Source of the DNA: CAIQJJ01 sp049325275
Lineage (GTDB): Bacteria > Chloroflexota > Anaerolineae > Anaerolineales > UBA4823
DNA: 64,000 nucleotides
NCBI GenBank assembly: GCA_049325275.1
Contig: JBMOLU010000031.1
Span: forward strand, 1-64,000
Direction of reading: 5' to 3'
Both the position numbers and the translations under genes were made by a program. Positions 52,265 to 61,681 of this stretch are shown here, one piece after another; within the stretch, counting starts at the first letter, position 1, and each line of letters starts with the position of its first letter. The notes under the pieces are model-generated. The model worked only from the letters and a program-made list of their open reading frames with translations, ran no database searches and had not been told where the DNA came from.

Positions 52265-55200
52265 ATGAACGCATTGAAAAAACTTCTTCATGCCTGGCTT
52301 TGCCTGGCGCTGCTCTTGAGTCTGGGAAGCCAGATGATCCAACCTGCGCAAGCCGCCAGTGCGGCCGGGCCGGGCCAGAAAACTGCCATCCAGGGGCCGG
52401 CGCTGCCATCGAATGTGATAGGCGCCATTCCTGCGGCAGAAGTTCCGGCCAGGCCTACAAACGCCGCGCTCACGTCTGCTTACGTGCGCGATGTTGACCT
52501 GGGTAATGGCCGGCACATGGCGCTGGTTTCTTCCATCCCGGTCAATTACCAGGCCGAGGACGGAAGCTGGAAGCCGATCGATGCCCGCTTCCAGATCGTT
52601 TCTGGTGGTTTCAGTAACCAGGCTAACCTGCTCAAGATCACTGCTGCCGAGCGCCATGCCGCCCTGGGGTTGGAAAGCGCCGGGCAGAAGCTTGCTTGGG
52701 TTTCCGAAGCGCTGGTGTGGATCGGTCCCGATGGTCAGGAAGTGGAATTGGCCCGTCCACGCGACCACGCTCACGCCGTTCCGGCTACGCTCTCGGAAGA
52801 CGGGCAGTCGCTGCGCTATGATTCCAACTGGAATCTGGCCGGGCTGAGTGAGGTTGTCGCCGCCGGCCCGGGCAGTGTGGAAGAAAGTCTGATCCTGGCA
52901 TCTGCCCCATCGCTGCCACCGGGGGTTGTACCTGCGGCGCATCCTGCTTTTTACCAGCGCAACGAGGCCACCCTGGCCCAGCGCGCCGTCTTGCGCTTGC
53001 CCGAGGGCGCGCAGTTGTACGCCAATCGCACCGTTCAGCAGAAGGCGTTCAGCACCACCGGCGAGGTGCAGGTGCGTGATGCTCAGGGGCACAACCTGCT
53101 GATTCTGGCCGCGCCAAGCGCCTTTGAGCAGAATAACCGTGCCGAACGCGTACCCGCCAGCTATTCCCTGAAACCGCTGGATGTATCCATCTGGCAGGTG
53201 GAAGTGCGCACGCCGTGGCGCTGGTGGCAATCTGCCGAGCGGCAGTATCCTGTGGTGATTGACCCAACGATGATGGTTTTTCGCCATACCCAGATCGTTC
53301 AGGCATCGGATAGTGGGCAGGTCTGTGCAGGCGTCAATGATCCTGTAGATGACGAAGCGATTGCCAAGGGGCACGGTTTTCTGTATGTGGGCATCGACCC
53401 GGCCTGTCCTACCAACCTGCACCGTATTCTGCTGCGTTTTTTGGCTTTTCCCACCTTGCCACACAATGCAGTCTTAGAGGAAGCCACGTTGTTGGTTGCC
53501 CCGGTTGGCGCATATTATCACCCGTTTCATCCACCTGCTGATGGCAGCGCCCCGATCTGGATCAACCCTTCGGCCACTGCGGAAGTGCGCCAGGTAAACT
53601 ATGCGAACTGGGAACAGTGGGCTGCCGATCAAACGACACAAACCACAATTTTTAGCTATGCCAAGGCCGAGCAGCCGATGGATACCGATATCCTTTTTGT
53701 CTCGGTGCCATCCTACCGCAGCGTCTACAGCCTGAGCCACTTTGCCCTGGATACATCCCTGGTCAAGCAGTGGATGGAAGGTGGCGATAACTACGGGGTT
53801 GAACTCCGCCTCCAGGGCGATCTCGACCAAAACAGCGAAAACGCTCGGCATCGTTTCACTTTCCCACCGGTTTCTTTTTGGACAGAGGCCGATCGCGACA
53901 ACAGTATCAAACTCACGGGAAATGAGCTTGTCGGATCGGAAGGTGGCGGGTTTATGCTGGCATTGACCTATACGCCGCCAACATTAACCGAAGGGAACCT
54001 GGTCGATTCGGCACTGCCCTCTGATGATCCGGACCTGTTTGGCTTTACCGGTCACAGTTACCAGATGCCTGATGGCCCCGGCCATTGGGAAGCTGTTGCC
54101 GTCAAGGGCCTGGCCGAAGAGACATCCGGTAGTTCACATTTGTTACGCCCTGCCGGCAATCCAATTTTGTCGACGAGCAACTTTCGCTCGAAGGGAGAAT
54201 TCGGCGAACAGGCTAACTATATTCTCTATCCGGGCAGCCGAACGGTGGATGTGATGCCTTTCGATCTCGAAAATAGCGATCGCAACCCCCAGTTTTACCG
54301 TATCGAAACCCATTCGGCGCAGCCTTTTGCAAGTGGGATCGCATTCGAAGCCAACACAATTCGCTCGCAAACCGTGGTCTTCTCCTCTACGGAATCATTG
54401 CGGCTGTTCGACCTCAATCTGGTTGCTGGCACCGAAGTCAGCGTTTTTGTTGAAGATCAGTTCGGCTGGACCGATGTCAGGCTCTTTCCGCCTACCGGTG
54501 ACGGGGGCGCATCTCCCACGGGCAAGGGTAGCCCAATGGCTCTTTCCGGTTCGATTGGCCCGGAGAGGATCAGTACGAGCCGGGCCGGTACCTGGGCGTT
54601 GGCAGTCGAATGGCCCGGCGATATCAATCCCGAAATTATTATCATACCGGACGGCCAAGCCAATGCGGCTGCTGCGACGCCGATTAACGTGATTACCAAG
54701 ATTACGGTGGTTGCCTGTGCGCTGGGAGACATTGCCTCTACTACTGGTTGCGTGCACCTGGAAGCTGTGGATTGTGAGCTTACCCCCCATGTGACCGTTG
54801 GCGAATACAACGTTTATGCACCGCAAGGTGGGTTTATTCCACCTGTCGGGACTACCCAGCACACCTCGGGCAACCTGGCCTATATTGGCCCCAAGACTTG
54901 CACCGAGCCGGTGACGCGGCTGGTAGCGGTTGTCGGTGCCCCGGTGTACGTGTATACCGGTAGCTTTTTCGATCTGCGTCAAAGTGGCGAAGCGATGACC
55001 CGCGTCTATCTTGCCCGATGGAATGACGCCGGTGCGTCGATTTCTCCGAGCTTGCAAATTTGGCAGGGCGGGTTGGAGGGTTTCCCGGGCGCCGGCGCAC
55101 AGGATGATGGTTGGTTAGCGCCGTATGGTGTTACGGTACCCATTATCATGGCAGACAATTTACCTGTAAATTCGAAACAGGTAGAAACGGTCAGGATCAA

Positions 55201-58200
55201 CGCAAAAGATCAATACGCTCGTTATGTGGCCCCTTTGAGCCGCACGGTAGCTGCCCTGGAAAGTACAGCCCCGGACGATGATCAAACGTTTAATTTCACG
55301 CTCACCTGGGATGTGTTTCAGGAAGGCTATCAAACCTCCTCTTATAGCGAGGCTGTTACTTACAACAGCGGAATAAACCGCGCAGAGTTAGGCATGCTCG
55401 AGGTCTTGCTCGATAACACTGCCTGGCAGATCGATTTTGAGCCTACCACCCAGGGCCGTGGTAAGTTTACACACCTGCGTACCTCTGCCCAACTGGTGTT
55501 GCCCTCTGAGTTGGGCAGTGCCTGGAAGTATGCGCAGGCCGTGATCCAGGCCGATAATCTTCGCCTCGACGAAACCGGCAAAACCACCGATAAACGCTGT
55601 CCGGCGCCTAGCTGCTTCGACGTGCGCCACGCCACCAGCGACCGCGCCGGGCATGTCGATCGCAGTTGGGATATGCCCGATATCGAAATCGCCGGTCAGG
55701 CCCAAACGGTCATCTTCAACCGGCCCGGTGAGGTGGATGTTTTCAGCAGCGATCATCCCTACAGCACACAAGACGTATCCGTGCCGTTCAGCTTTCGCAG
55801 CTTTGGCGGCAAGGTAACGATCAGCCACGGCACGTGCCCCAGTGATCCTGGCGGCGAAGAGGTTACCCTGTTCTATCTTTCTGATGGCAAGATGGCCCTG
55901 CCGGGCTTAGGCTCCGACGCCAGCCAGGGTCCGCAGGTCAACGCCAATTTTGTCCTTTGCGGCAGCACGCTGGATAACTTGAGCCTCAACCTGAACGGGA
56001 TGCCGCCGATCCCGGTGGGCAGTACGGGGTTGTTCATCACCGGGCTTGGAGGAGAATTCAAGCGTCTTACCCCGGGAGGCGATGTCAGCATCACGCTACA
56101 AGTCGATTACGCTGCCGAAGCCTCGGGCAGCCTGACCAACGGCACGGCCAGCGTGACGATCGACACGCGCGGCTTGTTCGATATTCAGGTGCAGAATGGC
56201 AAGATCGCCGGCTTGGTCCATTACGACGGCCATGCCTGGGTGGCTTGGGATCCGCTCGACATGGGCGTCGACGTACACGCCTGGATGGATTTGTGGATTT
56301 TGCACATTGACGGCCGGGTTGGTGGGCACATCTGGCAGGGGCAGGGCTGGCAGGGGCAGTACAGTTGGTTGCCTGCCAACGATGAGATGCACATGACCGC
56401 CAGCCTGAGCGCCAGTTTCGTCATTCCGGATGGTGAAATTGTAGATAACTTTTTCATCACGATCCCCGACGGCAATTGGAAGTTAGCATCGCTTGACTTG
56501 CAGTTTGGCCAGTTCCACTGCAACTGTGAAGGCGGTTATGAATGGGGCGTTCAGGCTACAGTCGATCATCCGGTTTACACCCTGGGATTCGACGTGGGAT
56601 TGTATGTAGGCTTCACCAGCGGGCCAGATCTGGTACTGGGTAGCAGTGACAACAAGCTGGTTGACCAACCGGCGCTCTCGCTGCTGGCGCAAAACGATCC
56701 CGGCCTGCTGCCGCAAACCTTACAGTTTGCGCCTGACACCGTCTATGTTGGCGGGCAACCTGTTCCGGTCGATCGCGCCATTTACAATGGTATCGGTGCG
56801 CCCCAGGCTGACGTAACCTTCGCCGTTCCGGAGAATGCCTCCGAGCTACTGGTCAGCCTGGGGTGGCGTAAACTGACGGATGTGCCTGTCCTGACATTGA
56901 TCCGTCCAGATGGGGTGGAAATCACGCCGTCCAATGCCCAGATCTTCCGCGTTGGCTATAGCGCACGTCCCAACGAACGCAGCGGCAAGCATGTGCCGCC
57001 AAAAGCCATGTTCGTTCTGCTGCATCCCATGGCCGGCAAATGGCAGGCCCGCATCAGTAACACCACCCTCGAGACTGGCTGGCGCCTGGCCTATGCTATC
57101 AACCAGGAAGCCCCGCCCTTGAAGATTACCACTCCTGCCACCCCCGAGCAGGTTTGGGAGCAAGACACTCCCTACCTGATCACCTGGGAGCTCGATGCCG
57201 GTATTTCCAACCCCGAATCACTGGCTGTAAACCTCTATTACTCTGCCACCTTGCTGCTTGAGGATGGAAAGCGCGGTGGGCCGATAGCCCTGGACATTCC
57301 GTATGCCGACGGGCAGTACGAGTGGGATATGAGTTACCTGCCGGAAGGTACTTACATCGTTTTTGCAGAGTTGGCCTATCCCAGTGACGGTCACTACCCA
57401 GCTCACTACGAAGCTGCCAAGACCGGTCAATGGTTGTTGCCTAAGGAAGCTTCTCGATCTGCCGGTACGATCAGGCTCAACGATTCGGGCCCCCCCGGCC
57501 TGGTCACGGGTGTCGGTGCCGTCAAGTTGAACGAAGCGTTGACGGTTTGTTGGGATCCCAGCCCCGCGCACGATTTGGAAGGTTATGTTTTACGCTGGCG
57601 CGTCTCCGATGTGCACGGCGTTCAACAAGTCCACAGGCTCAACGTGCGTGCCGATGTACCCTATCCGCCTGTTCCCGACTGGAAGCAGCAGTGCACCCGT
57701 GTGGGTGGGTTGAACGCCGGTGTTGCGGTCAACAATATCAGCGTCACAGCGTATGATATCAATGGGCGTTTTGGCCCGGCGACGGCGTCGCTTCCTCCCG
57801 TCATCGTTGAGGCGGGCCAGCCCGATGCTGCGCCTGCACCGGGGACTTTGAGTGCCCAATATTTCATCTTATTGGATCATCGTATCAACCTCACCTGGAC
57901 CGGGGCTGCCGATCCGACGAAGATTGCCGGATACCTGGTGTACTATGCGGTAGATGGCCCGGCCGGCCCCGGACGGCAAGGGTTGGGCATGCCTGATGGC
58001 CCTTCACCTGTAGATGTGGGCAACGATACAGACTACATGATCTTTGGGCTGCCGGCTGGGCATCGGGCATATTTCGTTGTCCAGGCTTATGATGCCCAGC
58101 ATCGCCTCGGGCCGCTCTCCAATATGGTTTCGAAATGGGTGACGGACGGCGTTGATGACAATAATAATGACGTTCCCGATGATTGGGAGAGCGCCTGGAG

Positions 58201-58738
58201 CCTGGATCTCGGCGACCCGGATCCTGATAAGGACGGCTTGCCAAACTACGGCTCGCCCTACAACGAATACGGCCTGGGTACGAATCCGATCAATCCCGAC
58301 ACAGATGGTGATGGTTACTCCGACGGACAAGAGGCCGGAGCTGGTACCGACCCACTCGATCCAGGTGATTATCCCGATGCAGAAGCGTGGCCGTGCCTCG
58401 TGTTGGAGAGAAGTTTCCTGCACTTCAACGCCGGCACTGCGGGCGCTCCTCCACCAGACCGTTCCATTGGTTTCTATAACAGCGGCGGTGGTACGATGAA
58501 CATTACCATCGACGCTGACGCCGATTGGCTGACGGCCACGGTCGTAAATGGCGCAATTCAGGTGCAGGTCGACCCTTCCGGTATGGCAAGTGGAGAGTAC
58601 CTGGCGCACCTGACGGTGGCTGCCGCTCCAGGGGCGAAGATCAATAATGCCCCTCAGGTGATCACGGTCGAGCTGTTGATCTACGAGGGCCAGTTGTACG
58701 ATTACCCGATCTATTTGCCGCTGGTGATTCGCAATTAG
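52265..58738 (+). CDS. Giant secreted multidomain protein (2157 residues)
   Basis: This is a very large extracellular protein. Residues 1-36 are a signal peptide. The next about 300 residues, starting near YVRDVDLGNGRHMALVSS, resemble the lead region of large surface/RHS-like proteins. A DNRLRE-like beta domain (about 345-570) has LEEATLLVAP and VKQWMEGGDNYGVEL. The long middle (about 600-1700) is beta-rich and unrecognised. Two fibronectin-III-like domains (about 1740-1955), an acidic calcium-binding TSP3-like stretch (about 1960-2040; DPDPDKDG, NPDTDGDGYSDG) and a BACON-like domain (about 2045-2140) follow. The last residues are YPIYLPLVIRN. No catalytic site was found; adhesion or matrix roles are possible. 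AAAGGAG is 8 nt before the ATG. Confidence 0.85.
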   Translation: MNALKKLLHAWLCLALLLSLGSQMIQPAQAASAAGPGQKTAIQGPALPSNVIGAIPAAEVPARPTNAALTSAYVRDVDLGNGRHMALVSSIPVNYQAEDGSWKPIDARFQIVSGGFSNQANLLKITAAERHAALGLESAGQKLAWVSEALVWIGPDGQEVELARPRDHAHAVPATLSEDGQSLRYDSNWNLAGLSEVVAAGPGSVEESLILASAPSLPPGVVPAAHPAFYQRNEATLAQRAVLRLPEGAQLYANRTVQQKAFSTTGEVQVRDAQGHNLLILAAPSAFEQNNRAERVPASYSLKPLDVSIWQVEVRTPWRWWQSAERQYPVVIDPTMMVFRHTQIVQASDSGQVCAGVNDPVDDEAIAKGHGFLYVGIDPACPTNLHRILLRFLAFPTLPHNAVLEEATLLVAPVGAYYHPFHPPADGSAPIWINPSATAEVRQVNYANWEQWAADQTTQTTIFSYAKAEQPMDTDILFVSVPSYRSVYSLSHFALDTSLVKQWMEGGDNYGVELRLQGDLDQNSENARHRFTFPPVSFWTEADRDNSIKLTGNELVGSEGGGFMLALTYTPPTLTEGNLVDSALPSDDPDLFGFTGHSYQMPDGPGHWEAVAVKGLAEETSGSSHLLRPAGNPILSTSNFRSKGEFGEQANYILYPGSRTVDVMPFDLENSDRNPQFYRIETHSAQPFASGIAFEANTIRSQTVVFSSTESLRLFDLNLVAGTEVSVFVEDQFGWTDVRLFPPTGDGGASPTGKGSPMALSGSIGPERISTSRAGTWALAVEWPGDINPEIIIIPDGQANAAAATPINVITKITVVACALGDIASTTGCVHLEAVDCELTPHVTVGEYNVYAPQGGFIPPVGTTQHTSGNLAYIGPKTCTEPVTRLVAVVGAPVYVYTGSFFDLRQSGEAMTRVYLARWNDAGASISPSLQIWQGGLEGFPGAGAQDDGWLAPYGVTVPIIMADNLPVNSKQVETVRINAKDQYARYVAPLSRTVAALESTAPDDDQTFNFTLTWDVFQEGYQTSSYSEAVTYNSGINRAELGMLEVLLDNTAWQIDFEPTTQGRGKFTHLRTSAQLVLPSELGSAWKYAQAVIQADNLRLDETGKTTDKRCPAPSCFDVRHATSDRAGHVDRSWDMPDIEIAGQAQTVIFNRPGEVDVFSSDHPYSTQDVSVPFSFRSFGGKVTISHGTCPSDPGGEEVTLFYLSDGKMALPGLGSDASQGPQVNANFVLCGSTLDNLSLNLNGMPPIPVGSTGLFITGLGGEFKRLTPGGDVSITLQVDYAAEASGSLTNGTASVTIDTRGLFDIQVQNGKIAGLVHYDGHAWVAWDPLDMGVDVHAWMDLWILHIDGRVGGHIWQGQGWQGQYSWLPANDEMHMTASLSASFVIPDGEIVDNFFITIPDGNWKLASLDLQFGQFHCNCEGGYEWGVQATVDHPVYTLGFDVGLYVGFTSGPDLVLGSSDNKLVDQPALSLLAQNDPGLLPQTLQFAPDTVYVGGQPVPVDRAIYNGIGAPQADVTFAVPENASELLVSLGWRKLTDVPVLTLIRPDGVEITPSNAQIFRVGYSARPNERSGKHVPPKAMFVLLHPMAGKWQARISNTTLETGWRLAYAINQEAPPLKITTPATPEQVWEQDTPYLITWELDAGISNPESLAVNLYYSATLLLEDGKRGGPIALDIPYADGQYEWDMSYLPEGTYIVFAELAYPSDGHYPAHYEAAKTGQWLLPKEASRSAGTIRLNDSGPPGLVTGVGAVKLNEALTVCWDPSPAHDLEGYVLRWRVSDVHGVQQVHRLNVRADVPYPPVPDWKQQCTRVGGLNAGVAVNNISVTAYDINGRFGPATASLPPVIVEAGQPDAAPAPGTLSAQYFILLDHRINLTWTGAADPTKIAGYLVYYAVDGPAGPGRQGLGMPDGPSPVDVGNDTDYMIFGLPAGHRAYFVVQAYDAQHRLGPLSNMVSKWVTDGVDDNNNDVPDDWESAWSLDLGDPDPDKDGLPNYGSPYNEYGLGTNPINPDTDGDGYSDGQEAGAGTDPLDPGDYPDAEAWPCLVLERSFLHFNAGTAGAPPPDRSIGFYNSGGGTMNITIDADADWLTATVVNGAIQVQVDPSGMASGEYLAHLTVAAAPGAKINNAPQVITVELLIYEGQLYDYPIYLPLVIRN

Positions 58739-58777
58739 GCCGCGTGCGAAGGCAAGTGCTGCTGCCAGATATAGCGG

Positions 58778-58825
58778 GGTGTTTTGGGTGAGCTGCAACC
58801 CGGTTGCCTGGCCCTCCAAAACACC
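58778..58825 (+). other. Hairpin after giant gene
   Basis: GGTGTTTTGG (58778-58787) pairs with CCAAAACACC (58816-58825) around a 28-nt loop. No U-tract follows; the stronger terminator lies downstream. Confidence 0.4.
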
Positions 58826-58844
58826 TCCACCCCGAATTTTCGTT

Positions 58845-58895
58845 AAAGACGAGGCCCGGTAGAGAGATTAGTTCTCTCTACCGGGCCTCGTCTTT
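58845..58895. terminator. Strong bidirectional terminator
   Basis: A perfect 23-bp stem (58845-58867 with 58873-58895) and a 5-nt loop. The stem ends AAAGAC / GTCTTT, giving short T-runs on both strands. It separates the convergent giant gene and the 51-residue gene. Confidence 0.9.
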
Positions 58896-58973
58896 CGGCC
58901 GCACATTGGTGAAGCCCCGCGCAAGACTGCCGGGCAATCTTTTTGGCGCAGCTTCGCCAGAACCAGCAAAAGC

Positions 58974-59129
58974 TTAGTCCAGTGCGTTCGGGCTGATGCG
59001 GCGAATCTTTTGCGTGAGCAGTTCGCGTTCCGCGCTGGTGGTCGCAGCGGCGAGCTTCGCTTTCAGCACTTGCAGCTTTTCGCGGCGCTGGCGGCGGCGT
59101 TCGATCTCACGATCGCGTTGGCTTCTCAT
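58974..59129 (-). CDS. Small basic coiled-coil protein, 51 residues
   Basis: This 51-residue, strongly charged helical protein has RSQRDREIERRRQRREKLQ followed by LKAKLAAATTSAERELLTQKIRRISP. The pattern of an Arg-rich first half and an AEREL-KIRRISP end resembles small conserved bacterial proteins of about 50 residues (DUF6800-like, from memory). It may bind nucleic acid or ribosomes; unproven. AAGGAGG lies about 10 nt before ATG 59129. The frame is open upstream to 59201, but without a ribosome site. It lies 88 bp after the PLP enzyme gene on the same strand. Confidence 0.7.
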   Translation of the reverse strand: MRSQRDREIERRRQRREKLQVLKAKLAAATTSAERELLTQKIRRISPNALD

Positions 59130-59217
59130 AACAGCAGGCCTCCTTACAGGGTAATCAATGCAGGGATAGCTAGTATATGCGGGGTCTTCAAGAACTGTCA
59201 AGGGCTGATTTGGCCGT

Positions 59218-60681
59218 TCAGAGCAGTCCCGTTTGCTGGTTGAACTCTTCGATCAGGGCGTCAATTTCTGCCGCCTGGCTCTGAACCTCGTGCCAGTAAT
59301 CGCGTGCGTACCACTGCGCCTGAATCTCGTCATAGGTTTTGCCCTGCTGTTCGACCCAGGTGTAGTACTTCAGGTTGTGGATGCGCCGTCGGTCGCTGTA
59401 CGTCAATTCCAGCAGGTTGTCGGTGGCCTGGCCGTGAAGCCAGCGGGCGCAATCGGCGGCAGCGTGATGCTCGGTATACGCCCCTGCCTCCTGGTGAAGT
59501 TCTTCCAGGCGGCTGCGGTAGAGTTCCATCGAGTCGGTCAGCACGGTCAAGATGACGTCCCGGTTATCCATTTCATAATACTTGGCAAACTTGATCGCCG
59601 AAAGCACGTTCGAGATGCCGGAGAAGCCGAGCAGGTCGAGGTTGGCCAACAGCGATTCGCCCACGCCCAGGGAAGCCAGATGGGCGCGTCCGGCCGGCTC
59701 GTTGAACAGGCGCGCCACGCTGACGACGGCGCGATCGTCAATGGCAGCGACGAGATCGGTGTTCTTGACGTTATGGACCCAGGGGACGTGCTTGTCGCCG
59801 ATGCCTTCGATGCGGTGCGCCCCGAAACCGTTTTCGAGCAGTGTGGGGCACTGTAGCGCCTCCGATGCCACGATCTTGCTGGCCGGGAAAAGCTGTTTCA
59901 GATAGTCGCCGCTGGCAATCGTCCCCGCCGACCCGGTGGCCGAAACCACGCCCCGGTATTCATCGTGTGGGCCGAGGAGGCGTTCGAGCACGGCCTGCAT
60001 GGCGTGGCCGGTGACTTCGTAGTGCCACAGGTAATTGCCAAACGCCTCGAACTGGTTGAAAATCATCAAATCCTGCCCGGAATTGCGCAGTTCCCAGCAC
60101 TTGTCGAAGATCTCTTTAACATTGGACTCGCTGCCCGGCGTCTTGATCACTTCGCCGGCGATCTGCGCCAGCCAGTTGAAACGTTCCTGGCTCATGCCTT
60201 CGGGCAGAATGGCGATCGACTGGCAGGCCAGCAGGGCCGAATCGTAGGCTCCACCGCGGCAAAAATTGCCCGTGGATGGCCAGACGGCCTTTTGCGTCGT
60301 CGGGTCGAACTGCCCGGTTACCAGGTGCGGCGCCAGGCAGCCGAAGGCGGCGCCGACTTTGTGCGCGCCGGTAGGGAACCACTTCCCTACCAGGGCGATG
60401 ATGCGCGCCGGTACACCCGTCAACGTAGCGGGCAGTTCGAGGGCATTGACGTCTCCGAACCCCCCGCCATGCTCGAGTGCCTGGTTGTGCCAGGTGATGC
60501 GAAACAGGTTGGCCGGGTGCACGTCCCACAAAGCGATCTCGGCCAGTTTTTCCTTTACACCCGCCGGAATCAAGGCCGGATTCTTCATCTGGGCGAAGGT
60601 GGGGATGACGATGCCGCGTTCCCGGGCGCGCCGGATGGCGCGTCCGCGGCGTTCGGGTTCAAGCGTCAGATCGATTTTCAT
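59218..60681 (-). CDS. PLP-dependent fold-type II enzyme (threonine synthase/cysteine synthase-like)
   Basis: This 487-residue PLP enzyme has its Schiff-base lysine at about Lys108 in WFPTGAHKVGAAFG. The Ser/Thr-rich phosphate or substrate loops STGNFCRGG and SATGSAGTIASG are typical of fold type II (beta-replacement and lyase) enzymes. It is longer than cysteine synthase and carries an additional C-terminal helical part (about 400-487). The reaction is not clear from sequence. Its start overlaps the stop of the GT2 gene by ATGA (60678-60681), so they are translationally coupled. Threonine synthase is two genes upstream, so a role in amino-acid metabolism is plausible. Confidence 0.85.
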   Translation of the reverse strand: MKIDLTLEPERRGRAIRRARERGIVIPTFAQMKNPALIPAGVKEKLAEIALWDVHPANLFRITWHNQALEHGGGFGDVNALELPATLTGVPARIIALVGKWFPTGAHKVGAAFGCLAPHLVTGQFDPTTQKAVWPSTGNFCRGGAYDSALLACQSIAILPEGMSQERFNWLAQIAGEVIKTPGSESNVKEIFDKCWELRNSGQDLMIFNQFEAFGNYLWHYEVTGHAMQAVLERLLGPHDEYRGVVSATGSAGTIASGDYLKQLFPASKIVASEALQCPTLLENGFGAHRIEGIGDKHVPWVHNVKNTDLVAAIDDRAVVSVARLFNEPAGRAHLASLGVGESLLANLDLLGFSGISNVLSAIKFAKYYEMDNRDVILTVLTDSMELYRSRLEELHQEAGAYTEHHAAADCARWLHGQATDNLLELTYSDRRRIHNLKYYTWVEQQGKTYDEIQAQWYARDYWHEVQSQAAEIDALIEEFNQQTGLL

Positions 60682-61613
60682 GCTTCTTGATCTGGGGCTT
60701 CACTGACGATATACAAGGGCCGTTTTTTGGCTTCGTCGTAGAGACGCCCGATGTATTCGCCCAGGATGCCGAGGGAGATGAGCTGCACGCCGCCAAGAAA
60801 GAGCACGGCGATCAAGGTGGAGGCCTGCCCAAAAAAGGCAGCGCTGCCGATCAGGCGCAGAATGATGACAACCGGAATCGCCAGGCTGGCCAGCCCGGCG
60901 GCGACGAAGCCCAGGTAGGTAGCCAGCTGCAAGGGCAGGTACGAAAAGCTGGTGATGGCGTCGCTGGCAAACTTGAACATCTTTTTGAAGGGATATTTGG
61001 TTTGCCCGGTGAAGCGCGCCGCCCGTTTGTATTCGACGCCGGTTTGCTTGAAGCCGACCCAGACCGACATGCCGCGCAAAAAGCGGTGGCGCTCACGCAT
61101 CTGGTTCATCACGTCCACCACTTTGCGGTCGAGCAAGCGGAAGTCGCCTGTGTCCATGGGGATATTGACGTCGGTGATTTTGTGGATCATACGGTAGAAC
61201 AGCGAAGCCGTGAACAGCTTGAACCACGTCTCCCCCTCGCGCTCGGAACGCACCGCGTAGACGACCTGATACCCCTCGCGCCACTTGGCGATCAGGTCGA
61301 GGATCACTTCAGGAGGGTCTTGCAGATCGGCGTCGATGATCACAACAGCCTGGCCGCGCGCGTAGTCCAGCCCGGCCGTGACGGCCAACTGGTGGCCGAA
61401 GTTACGGGCGAAGATGACCGGGCGCACGCGCGGGTCTTTTTGGGCCAGATCGCGCAGCATTTCGGTCGATCCGTCGGTGGAGCCATCATCGATAGCGACG
61501 AGCTCCCAGTATTCGCCGCTGCCTTCCATCACTTCTTTGACACGGCGGTAAAGCTCTGGAATATTGCCAGATTCGTTGAAAATGGGGGCGATAATCGAAA
61601 AAGTGGGTTTCAT
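60678..61613 (-). CDS. GT2 glycosyltransferase, polyprenyl-phosphate (DPM1/GtrB) type
   Basis: This 311-residue protein has an N-terminal GT-A domain (about 1-225) with SIIAPIFNESGNIPELY, AIDDGSTDGSTE, IIDADLQDPPE (the DxD region) and the GtrB-like DTGDFRLLDRKVVDVMNQMRERHRFLRGM. Two C-terminal membrane helices (about 230-258 and 268-290) follow. It should move a hexose from a nucleotide sugar to polyprenyl phosphate on the cytoplasmic face. This could feed enzymes such as the GT87 protein at 32902-34113. It is coupled by ATGA overlap to the PLP enzyme gene. The gap of 68 bp to threonine synthase has no clear features. Confidence 0.93.
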   Translation of the reverse strand: MKPTFSIIAPIFNESGNIPELYRRVKEVMEGSGEYWELVAIDDGSTDGSTEMLRDLAQKDPRVRPVIFARNFGHQLAVTAGLDYARGQAVVIIDADLQDPPEVILDLIAKWREGYQVVYAVRSEREGETWFKLFTASLFYRMIHKITDVNIPMDTGDFRLLDRKVVDVMNQMRERHRFLRGMSVWVGFKQTGVEYKRAARFTGQTKYPFKKMFKFASDAITSFSYLPLQLATYLGFVAAGLASLAIPVVIILRLIGSAAFFGQASTLIAVLFLGGVQLISLGILGEYIGRLYDEAKKRPLYIVSEAPDQEA

Positions 61614-61681
61614 GAGAGGAAAGTAGAGAAACAGGTAGGTGAATGGTGTGGAAAATCGGAAAGCGTGGTGCAGCTATTGTA

